Below are positions 45,685-54,991 of a stretch of DNA of 64,000 bases, in pieces. A model generated the notes under the pieces. The model had not been told where the DNA came from, ran no database searches, and saw nothing but the letters and a program-made list of their open reading frames with translations. A program made the translations under genes and the position numbers. The stretch is from Paramyrothecium sp. XJ0827 (lineage: Eukaryota; Ascomycota; Sordariomycetes; Hypocreales; Stachybotryaceae). The stretch spans positions 124,001 to 188,000 of the forward strand of contig JAJFPB010000009.1 in NCBI GenBank assembly GCA_020881915.1, given 5' to 3'. Numbering within the stretch: position 1 is the first letter of the stretch; each line of letters opens with the position of its first letter.

Positions 45685-46782
45685 ATGATTTCACCTGCAG
45701 CGCCCACACTGTTAGGGCCGGTCCTGGTCATCGGCGGTTGTGGGTTTTTTGGCTTTCATCTGGTCAGCCACCTGCTACAGGATGACGAGTGTGAGGAAGT
45801 CTGGGTGTTAGACCGGAATACCACAAACAACCGCCATGACGGGGCCAACTATATCCTAGGCAATGTGTCGGATCCCGAGACTGTGCGGTCCGCCATTGCG
45901 AAGAGTAGGGCGAGTGTCATCTTCCATGCTGCGTCGCCTATGGCCACACTTCCGCGGCACAAGGAGTACGAGTATTCCGAAACAAACATCAAGGGCACTG
46001 AAATCGTGCTAAAGGCGGCAGATGAGGCAGACTGCGTCCAGGCCATTGTATACACATCGACAATGGACGTCTACGCGGATCCGCCCTTCGAAGACGTCAT
46101 CGAATCTTCCCCGCTCTGGCCAGTCAACGACCGGTCAAGAGAGTATAACCGAACAAAGGTAGTCGGCGAGGCACTTGTCATGGCGGCCAGTGGGCGAACC
46201 CGCCTGCGCACTGCCTGCATACGGCCCGCGCACATGTACGGTGAGCGGCATGTTCAGGGAATGGTTGAGGTGCTGGATGCCGTGGCGGGCAACAAGCCGC
46301 TTGTGCGAATTGGCCGCGGCGACAATGTGATGGAGGTCGTGTCTGGGGACAACACGGCAACGGTACATATCCTGGCGGCCAAGGCACTGTTGGATCCGGT
46401 GCGCGCCGCAGGACGTGTCGATGGTGAAGCCTTCAACGCGACAGACGGCGCACCCGTCCCCTTCTGGCACCACATTGGCGTTATTTGGAAGGAGGCGCGT
46501 GGTGTGGACGCCATGCGCAATGTGGTCGTCATTCCGGCCTGGTTCATGCTGACTGTTGTGACGTTTGTGGAGTGGTTTCTCTGGGTCTTCACGTTGGACA
46601 AGATCGCGCCGCCTGTCACCCTGCGCCGCCTTTCGATCGAGTATTGCGTCTACTCTCATACTTGCAGTGGGCAGAAGGCCCGCGAGCGTTTACACTTTGA
46701 ACCCGTTCAGAATCATGATGCCCTAGTTACTCAATCGGCTAGGTGGATGATAGAGCAGCGGCAAAAGAAGATGAGTCACTGA
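45685..46782 (+). CDS. 3-beta-hydroxysteroid dehydrogenase / C-3 sterol dehydrogenase family protein
   Basis: Single exon, 365 aa, starting MISPAAP. VLVIGGCGFFGFHLVSHLL is the NAD(P)-binding GxxGxxG segment. FHAASPMATLP and YTSTMDVYAD follow, and EYNRTKVVGE supplies the catalytic YxxxK. CIRPAHMYGERHVQGM and a hydrophobic segment (VVIPAWFMLTVVTFVEWFLWVF) are typical of membrane-associated 3-beta-HSD/ERG26 relatives. Similar genes occur in meroterpenoid and steroid-like clusters, but no prenyltransferase or terpene cyclase is visible here, so reduction or oxidation of another alcohol is equally possible. It has higher GC than its neighbours. A frame extension starting with TTG at 45664 was not used. 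Confidence 0.87.
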   Translation: MISPAAPTLLGPVLVIGGCGFFGFHLVSHLLQDDECEEVWVLDRNTTNNRHDGANYILGNVSDPETVRSAIAKSRASVIFHAASPMATLPRHKEYEYSETNIKGTEIVLKAADEADCVQAIVYTSTMDVYADPPFEDVIESSPLWPVNDRSREYNRTKVVGEALVMAASGRTRLRTACIRPAHMYGERHVQGMVEVLDAVAGNKPLVRIGRGDNVMEVVSGDNTATVHILAAKALLDPVRAAGRVDGEAFNATDGAPVPFWHHIGVIWKEARGVDAMRNVVVIPAWFMLTVVTFVEWFLWVFTLDKIAPPVTLRRLSIEYCVYSHTCSGQKARERLHFEPVQNHDALVTQSARWMIEQRQKKMSH

Positions 46783-47673
46783 GACAGGCTGATTATCTAG
46801 CAGCAAACCCAAAGCGAAGTAAATTTACTGAGATATATGTCTTTAAGAAATAAGGCGAACACTGCTCTGTGCCGGCTGTACTGATGTGCCCATTGATCCC
46901 ACCTGCACCTCCCTGCTAATTGAACCGTGACGATGGTGCTAGAGACCCATACGTGCCATGCATGGACGCGTTGATAGGACCAGTCAAGCCGGCAGTTGTC
47001 ATAGTAGGCAATGAAATGGGCCACAGTGCGACTCAAACTGGGATTTTGCGCTCACCACCTGGGCAGCTTGCGTCATAGGCCAATTTTGCCCATTAGGGTT
47101 ACCGTAATGTGATGCTTGAAATGCCGCGTAGATAGCTGAGTCTATAATGCGGTCCCTGCTTGGTGCCCATAATTATCTAAAGTGGACCGAGGATAACAGA
47201 AGGATAGCCTTTCCGGCGAACGGATCTATGCGCCGCGTAGCTACAACCACATGCAAAGCAAGATACTAATATTAGACTCGCAGAATGCAGTGTATAGAAA
47301 GCCATACTCTACTATGAACCACGATACAGGTAGATATAAGTGTTTTAGGTAAGAAAGCGGATAGCACGTCCTCGAAGCTTAGAGCTATCCACTGATCGTG
47401 CTCACGGCTAGCTGAGTCAAAGCAAAGTTGTCGCATGGGCTATTTCAAAAGCAGAAAATGGTTACTAGATGCTAGAAACTCTCTAGACTGAGAACAGTTA
47501 CTTTGACAAGTTTCAATTGTTCATTTCGCTAAGCTCTAAACTTGTGGAACACAAATATGCTGCTAGAAAAGAATGAGTGGTTTTTGGATTGAGTATTACT
47601 CTTGTTAAGAGGTTCGATCGTCGGCTAAACAAACTTATTCGAAGCTTTGGCTAGCCATGCTTGATAATAAAAC
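46783..47673. other. Intergenic
   Basis: About 0.9 kb, no gene recognised, moderately AT-rich toward the right. Confidence 0.5.
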
Positions 47674-48708
47674 CTAACACCAGTTGTCGAACTTCTTGTA
47701 GGTCTTGTGAACAGTGTGAATCTCTCGCTTGGCAACGACAGTCCGCCTCTTGATTGCCATCGCGTCTTTATCAAAATCGACACATCCATTTACCATTTTA
47801 TTGGAGCACAGAGGAGTCAAGATCTTTGCTCCCATGTCACAGAAGTGGCCATCCGTGCCTACAAAGTCGGGACCCCAAGACTTATTCGAGCAGCAAAGGT
47901 TCTCCGCTTTATGGCTAGCTAAATTTGATACAACAAGCATCTCCCTCATCCAAGGCAGTCGGGGGCGAGGACCTCGTTTGTCCGGTGCAGCTAAGATTGT
48001 CAGTCTGGTTTTTGAAATGATTGAAGAGCAAGTAACATTGATGGGCCCGTCATCTGGACCCAAAACGGTCGTGTCGCAGGCCGCGTTGTTCTTATAGGTG
48101 TCGCCAGCGTTATCGCCATAAGCCCTGATGTTGAACTTCATGGAAGCGCTTGGGACATCCTCAGTATGGTCCGCGTCTAACCAGGTACATTTTGGAACAT
48201 AATATTTGCCTGTATCGTTAATTCTGCCAGCGATTTGGTTCTGTTCACACCAGCGCTGATCACAATTGTACCCGATATCGCAAGCCAGGCGCCGCCAACC
48301 GTCTCGTCCATTTGCTTAACAGCAATCCAAGCAATACAGACGGCATTGTCACCAACAGTAACGCCGACATATGCGGCTTGTGAGCCACCTGAATCTTGGT
48401 CGACAACAATTGTTTTGTAGCGCCGACTCTCGATGTCAGTACCTTCGCCTTTGCCTAAGTAATAGTTTTCAGCGTCCCACGGATAAGCCGCGGAAATGTA
48501 CCCATGCTTGAGAAGATTAGTGAGCTGGCGGAACACCTAGCAGTCGACTTACCATTCCAGGGTCATCCGACTGCTTTCTTCCTACCTTAATGTTGATAGT
48601 GGCCCCCTCATTGGGGTCTGACTCTGGCATGTGCTCTTGGAAAAAGCTAATGATGCCCAGACCACCCGAGATCAATCCAATTGTGTTCAAAACTGCGTGG
48701 CCAGCCAT
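47674..48708 (-). pseudogene. Conserved fungal protein of unknown function, frameshifted
   Basis: Exon 1 (48553-48708) starts MAGHAVLNTIGLISGGLG and contains ESDPNEGATINIKVG. A 46-nt intron (48507-48552, branch ACTAAT) leads to HGYISAAYPWDAENYYLGKG and VCIAWIAVKQMDETVGGAW. At about 48294 the frame breaks: the continuation DIGYNCDQRWCEQNQ is one base out of frame. It stays open to the stop at 47674 through CTWLDADHTEDVPSASMKF, RLPWMREMLVVSNL and SWGPDFVGTDGHFCDMG. I recognise this as a recurrent ascomycete family with many conserved cysteines and no known role. No intron can bridge the break, so it is a one-base deletion or a sequencing error. Confidence 0.65.
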
Positions 48709-51700
48709 CTTGCGAGATTTCTATGAGTCTTGTAGTGAAAAGAGATTGTTTTTGTTGAATGTTGAAGGTTACTTGAAGTGAAACTTGCGTTGGGAGCGAG
48801 CAGAGAAGCTCTTGTCATAGAAAACCACCATATATTTCCCAAAAACCTCTATTACGCCACTAATATTTATATATTGTGATTAGTAGAAAGGAAATGCACT
48901 TACTTGGCACCCCTAGAATTAATTCAGGGGTTCTTTATTACCTTCTTATATATATAGAAGGGAGATTAGTTCCTATTTTTGCTCTTCAGGCACGAATTTT
49001 ATACCTTCTTTTTATCAAGTTCAGATTTTGCTTTAATCAAATGATTTCATACCTACTAATAGGCCGGTAGGTGTGGTGTTCTTGAGTCAAATCTTAATAG
49101 CTGGTTCAAGTCTCCTAATAAACCAGGTCTGAGACCTGGTCTCCGAGGTCACGCGCCTTCCTTGATGTTGCTACCATCACCACGGTCGAAATGTCGATCT
49201 CGTTGGTTGCGGCACTCCAAAAGGAAAAGAATGGGCTAAACTGATCGTTAATACAGGCATGCCTCAGGACTGGCGGGTGGCTCAGTTGAATATCTCATAC
49301 TCATATCAGATTCGGTGTGGCGAGCACTGACTTTCTTGCGTCGTTTTTGCGGTCTATTCAACCTGCCCCAATTTGTTGGGTGCACACCGAAAAGGACAAG
49401 CATCACGGGAATGACATAGGACACCAAATGGCAGCCATCTCAGTTTGACCTGGTTTTGATGAATTGTGTGCTTAAGGGTTGTTGGTAAGCAATCTTTCTG
49501 GTCCGCCTTGTCGACCATCGGCTCAAAATAAGTTGTTACGTGGGCAGAACCAACACAAGGACACGTATGACGCCAGTAGGAATTAATTTTAACAACAGCA
49601 TCCGTCGGATGGAGATACCATGAATTCATTTACTTCTACAAATAGAACTGTCACTCAGAAAACCTCCCCGATTAGTCCTTTGAGCGTGCCCGACGAACGT
49701 CATCACTGACGTAGACTTGGCTGATCGATCAATCCCAAGTCGTGAGACTGTTCAAGGTCGAGGATAAATACTGCACGCAAGCCATGAAACTATAAGACGA
49801 TGCATTCATAACCTCAGACGTTTGTCATGCTCAAATTACACCGCTGAAGCTTGCGAAAACAGATCATTCTCTTCTTTTTTGTGCATTTGTTACCAAAAGA
49901 AAATGCAAGTTCGAACCCTTTTCCTTCTGAGCGGCTCCAAATACGGCTCGACAGGTCAATGACCTCCCGCGTTGCGTGGATTGCATAGACGGGCCAGGGA
50001 ACTTCGACTCAGGTACATACGTGCGCTTTCCAAATTTATGAGGATTCGAGCTCTAACCTCAATAGCTGGATGTGAGGGAAATTGGATCCTGACGGAAGAT
50101 GCAGAGGGGGGAAATAACGGCCTCAGCTGCCTGGGCTATTGTAAAGCAAATGCGCCTTCGGGCTTGGAGGCTATTGGTGGTATTCTTGCAGTGGCAGTGA
50201 GTGAGAGTCGCTTGAAACATATAGATAGGAATCACAGTCGTGCGATGGTATGGTGGTGTAGAGGCCTGCATCTCGGGGGTATGGTGTTTTGAAGGTTTGC
50301 TCACAATCGGGGATTTTTACCATCAAAGTTGCGACGCTGCAAACGATTGATTCTATTTTTAATTGTTTCCGTTCACACAAATCGAGACCAAAAACTGGCT
50401 TTCTGTTAGCTAACTCGCCTCCCCGTCACCGAATCACCAGTGGGTGATTTACGAGCACGTTGTACACGAAACGCCCATCAATATGCCCGACAAGGGCAAT
50501 AGCTGGAGCATTGTCCACAGCAATACCGGAACGAACAGGTAGCTCACTGCGAAGCCCAGAAGCTTGTAAGTCATGCCTGAGTCGACATGTCGATGCGCCT
50601 CTTGTTGGGTCTCGCCTCCACCACGACGGAGATTGTTGTCAAATACATCCTCCCGTATCTGACCTAGTAATGGACGGGTGCTGCTGTAAAATGGGTCGTC
50701 GAGGAATTCACAACCGCAGTGAGACTGTCAGAGCGGACAAGAAGCGATATTGAATCTTGCTGATGCCCTAGACGAGCTTATTGTGAGTCTTCCTGTCTGA
50801 CATCAATAGACACGAGATAAATTGATGCCTCCCCGGGTGCATGCTGCAAGAATCTGATATCGTTCTTCACGCTAGATGTATGCAATCAGAACTGGGAAGA
50901 TGCTCTCTCAATCCATCCCTTATTTCGATGCTCATTACACATACTGAGACCACAGTCGGGATTGGAAATTCCTTGGGCAAGACCTAGAGCACCCACCTCC
51001 CAACCTATGCTGATAGAAGAGGCGCAGTTGTGGTCTCCGCAATCTCGGAATGTGATGCGTCTGCCAATGTGCTCACTTTACGAGTTCGGTGCTCTAGTGA
51101 TGCTCACAAGCAACACATCTACCTCAGGCCTATTGCAGAGGAAGGCAATTGTTTCACGACGTTGCGTACGATGCCTGTCATCTCTACATTGACATGTGCT
51201 TCATGCAGCAGGAAATTATCTAGTGCCGGGGTGCTATCGTGATCTTGTAATACAGTTCAGGTTCAGCCTCGGCCTGCTAGTTATTAAAACTTCTGGGGAG
51301 CAGGCCCAGCCATGCCAGGAATACCACTCTACTTCCGCTCAAGCTCAGAACGCTTTTATAACCAATAGAATGATGACTGTGAGCATCATCGCACCCTTTC
51401 ATCAACCATCTTCATTGGCCAGGACCCATACCGGCCCAATTTAATATTCAATCGAGGGCGAGCTGGAAGCATTAGAGCTGCAAACCACGCCTTGCATTAG
51501 CCAGGGCTCCATGCAGTGAAATGCTATCCGATCTGGAAGGTCGCCGTCTAGCCCGTAAGCCTAGTCAATTGGCGCAGGCGTACCAACGTCACCATTGGCC
51601 AGCGATAGCGACTGGCAGGGATCTTTTGCTGCCAAGATCGTTTAAAATCGCCCTAGTACAGGCCCAGCTACGCCTGCTGTGCAACGGACGTCGGATATCA

Positions 51701-51862
51701 TTGCCTGCTTGGGTTCCTGATAAATACTCAGCCAACGGGCCGTCGCTTCGACTCCTGGCCTCCCTCTCTGCAGTGTCTCTGAGCATCTTGCCAAAGCCGT
51801 TCCGGCAATTTCATTCTGAGGCACCCACTGTTGTCACTTGAACCCATCAGCAATTGCCCATC
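48709..51862. other. Long intergenic region with AT-rich patch and palindrome
   Basis: 3.1 kb without a recognised gene. 48830-49075 is AT-rich (repeat-relict-like). An 9-bp-arm palindrome lies at 49122-49140. Open frames at 49972-50292, 50460-50753 and 50962-51242 resemble nothing I know. The last 300 bp precede the carboxypeptidase gene. Confidence 0.45.
49122..49140. repeat. Perfect palindrome, 9-bp arms
   Basis: ACCAGGTCT-G-AGACCTGGT, arms 49122-49130 and 49132-49140 around one base. Could be a dimeric protein-binding site or a small hairpin. No tRNA fold could be built around it. Confidence 0.7.
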
Positions 51863-53224
51863 ATGAAGTTCACAACTATCGCTACTGCTCTGGGCCTGAC
51901 GTCGTCCGTCAGTGCCTGTCTCCTTGACCGCGAGATCGAGGCTGAGAATGAGTACCTCCGCACGGGCAAACGTTCTAACATCCACGCACCGCCCTCGGCT
52001 CGTCAAGTGTCGACAACATTTCCAATTGGCACCGGTGATCGCTTTGCCAGTGGCTGCAAGGTTCCTGTCGGTCTCGGAACTAATGACCGGGAGCTAGGGT
52101 CTATTCTTAGTGTCCAGGAGGTCACCTCTGCCCTCAAGGGCCTGAAGCGAGGCTTCCCTAATGAGGTGGAGCTTTTTGAGCCTCCCTTTGAGACGCATGA
52201 GGGCCGTAGCTTTCCTGCTATCGTTATTGGCGAGAACCCGCGTGTCTTCATCATGAGCGGAATCCACGCCCGCGAGCGCGGTGGTCCGGATAATGTCATC
52301 TACTTCCTCGCTGATCTACTTGCCGCTCGAAAGGCTGGTACTGGTCTTACCTATGGCGGCAAGAACTATACCAACGCCCAAGTTGAGACAGCCCTGTCGG
52401 CCGGCGTCGTCGCTATCCCCCTTACCAACCCTGATGGTGTAGCACATGACCAGACCACCAACACCTGCTGGCGTAAGAACCGCAATCCCAAGTCAGCCGT
52501 TGGTGCGGCTAATGGTCGCGACATTGGCATCGACCTGAACCGCAACTACGACTTCATCTGGGACTACAAGAAGCACTTCCACCCAGACACCAGCCCAGCC
52601 TCGAACGACCCCCGCAGTGAGACCTTTTACGGAACCGAGCCGGCGTCTGAAGCCGAAACTAAGGCTGTTGTGTGGACACTGGATAACTACCAAAACATCA
52701 CCTGGTTCATGGACCTACACTCGTATGGCCCTAGCATCTTGTATGCCTGGGGCGACGATGATGTTACTACCGACTCGCCCGAGGAGAACTTTGTCAACCC
52801 AGCCTTTGATGGCAAGCGCGGTCTGACTGGAGGCGAGGACCCGCCCGATGCGCAGTACAAGGAGTTCTTCACCGCTGGCGACCTTAAGATCGAGGAGGAC
52901 GTGACCGGGAGCATGATTGACTCAATGCTGACTGTTGGTGGCGCCCCTTACACGGCTTATCCGGCTGTTGGCCTTTACCCAACGTCGGGCGCATCCAATG
53001 ACTATGCCATGGGTCGCTTCTACGGCAACTTGACTTGCGGTTCAAGCCGCATGTTCGGCTTGACGATGGAGTTTGGCGCGCCGAGCAGGTCATTTGCTAG
53101 CTGCCCATTTTACCCCAACGCCAGCGAGTACCACCGTAACGTGCGTCAGGTCGGTGCCGGCTTCTTGGAGATGATGTTGCTGGCTGCAGGAAAGGCCGGT
53201 GACCCACTGTACAACGATTGCTAG
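51863..53224 (+). CDS. Secreted zinc carboxypeptidase, M14 family
   Basis: Single exon, 453 aa. Signal peptide MKFTTIATALGLTSSVSA. Zinc ligands are His135 and Glu138 in GIHARERGGPDN and His286 in DLHSYGP. The carboxylate-binding region is DLNRNYDFIWDYKKHF, and the catalytic Glu403 is in LTMEFGAPS. SGASNDYAMG precedes it as in other M14 peptidases. The N-terminal 60-100 residues look like a short propeptide-like segment rather than a full M14A prodomain. Cysteine pairs near the C-terminus (NLTCGSS, FASCPFY) suit an extracellular enzyme. Expected to release C-terminal amino acids from peptides for nutrition; specificity is not evident. Codon use is GC-biased, suggesting high expression. Confidence 0.9.
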   Translation: MKFTTIATALGLTSSVSACLLDREIEAENEYLRTGKRSNIHAPPSARQVSTTFPIGTGDRFASGCKVPVGLGTNDRELGSILSVQEVTSALKGLKRGFPNEVELFEPPFETHEGRSFPAIVIGENPRVFIMSGIHARERGGPDNVIYFLADLLAARKAGTGLTYGGKNYTNAQVETALSAGVVAIPLTNPDGVAHDQTTNTCWRKNRNPKSAVGAANGRDIGIDLNRNYDFIWDYKKHFHPDTSPASNDPRSETFYGTEPASEAETKAVVWTLDNYQNITWFMDLHSYGPSILYAWGDDDVTTDSPEENFVNPAFDGKRGLTGGEDPPDAQYKEFFTAGDLKIEEDVTGSMIDSMLTVGGAPYTAYPAVGLYPTSGASNDYAMGRFYGNLTCGSSRMFGLTMEFGAPSRSFASCPFYPNASEYHRNVRQVGAGFLEMMLLAAGKAGDPLYNDC

Positions 53225-54991
53225 ATTCCAATCAGTCATCGCACCATGAGGTAGTAATGGCACGATTAATGCTCTGCATTCAGGAAGACCCAAGCACTAG
53301 AAGCAGCGAAACGGCAATTGTACGAGTTTTCTCCGGGTTTAGAATGTGTTTGTGTGATTTGCCTGTCCCAATTGAATTAGTCAAATGCTACGCATCATGA
53401 TAAATCCATTGATCAACATAAGAAAAATTCCATCGACAAGAGATCACTATCCTCGACGAAAAATGAGCCTAATTGCTCGTTTCCTCTAGCTATGGGCCTT
53501 CAAGGAACTACAACTCCTCGTCAACAGAAGTGAGCAAATTTAGATGCATCGATGAGATATTAATCTTTGGTTTCAGATGGGCGTGGACGAACAGTCCTTA
53601 AGGTTTCCGGTTGAGGGTTTTAAGATTTGGCACTATAGATTCCATTTAGACTTGACGATGCCGCCAGGTCATCTAAATGCAATATTGGACCACTTCCAAG
53701 CTCGAAGGGTGCTGATTGACGATGGCCCCTAGAGCTGCTGTCATTATATGGGGAGAACAATACGACAAACATAAATGCAAATTTGATCAGCAAATTCGTG
53801 GATAGCCTCCTCGTTCCGCAGTCGTGGCCAGGGAAAATGCAATATTTTTGTACACTCGCGGCTCAAACAACGCTCCCGAAGCCATCTTTATCCATCACGA
53901 CAGGATTTCGAATCCAGTAGAATCTGTTCGGGAACTGTACGACCTTAGCCCGAAGACGGTCGCTTTGCAACAAAGCTCGGCAAGGTTTGACATGAGTTAG
54001 TCCAAATCTTCATGGCAATCGGTCTTGGCGGGAGGGTTTTCCTCTTATTCCACGATCTCCATGGCGACCACATTAGCCCCACCAATATCATCATTCGTGA
54101 GGCTGTAACATTCACAAATGCAGCGCGGACAGAGTATTCGACATGGACAATTTTGGTAACACCAAATCACTCCAAAGAAAGATTGCAGTAGTGAACTGCA
54201 ATCTCTGGAGGGGAGTATAATATCCATCCCTGCTTCAACAGTTTCGAGGACCAAACTCGCCCATACTTCACATTCACAACTCATATGGCCCAACGGAGAT
54301 CACTTGGGGGTTGATAAGTGGAGAACCTCTGCTTGATACTGATACTGCAGGGGACAGAGAATGCTCCGCGAGGTTTGACCTCCCAAAACACTCTTTGTGC
54401 CTGTTTGATGTCTTTGTGCCTGTTTGAACGTCTTAACCCCTGGTATATTAGGGGAAATATACGTTGGTGGGCGGGTATAGCAGCAGCTACCTGCATAATC
54501 TAACCTCGGATTTGGAACACATTGTGGCCTAATCCCGTACTAGCTGTCATGCACGCAAATGTACAATTCGTGCGCCAAACTCATCCTTTCAATATACCCG
54601 GCAAATACATCACTTCGTTGTTTCGGGCTAAAGTCTTGCGATACTTGCAGCGCAGATCAGAGGAGAATCTGGGGTTGGTTTCCTGGAGAAGCTAGAACGT
54701 GCTGCACCCCGCGTTGACTCGGCAAACTCATGGTTACATCGTTTGTAAACACCACGAAAGATCCCACTTTTCATGCTCCTTTGCAACGAGGTATCTCCGA
54801 GACTGAGATGTTGGACCCGCAAGAAGTGGAAATGAGTCCCTCTTATGTTATGAGCGGGTAACGGTACCGCATAACAGGTATCTTTCCAAAACCTTTTAAG
54901 ATCGTACGTTTGTCAGAGTTGCCTTCTTGCCAAAGTCAAGTCCTCGGGAGACTGGAAATGCCCCTGGCATTGCTGACCTTCCCCTGCTGTC
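53225..54991. other. Intergenic with short tandem repeat
   Basis: 1.8 kb, no intact gene. A weak aminoglycoside-phosphotransferase-like phrase at about 54035-54100 was not accepted. A 19-bp unit CTTTGTGCCTGTTTGATGT is repeated with two changes at about 54392-54430. Confidence 0.5.

Noticed and set aside
49090..49145. tRNA-like T-arm (GGTTCAAGTCTCC) next to a palindrome
   Set aside because: No acceptor, D or anticodon arms could be assembled around it.
50460..51250. Open frames that might be a decayed gene
   Set aside because: No recognisable family motif, no consistent splice structure, and frames of similar length occur on both strands.
54030..54130. Possible aminoglycoside-phosphotransferase relict (LFHDLHGDHISPTNIII)
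   Set aside because: Only a single short phrase resembles the HxDxxxxN motif; no flanking family sequence found in any frame.
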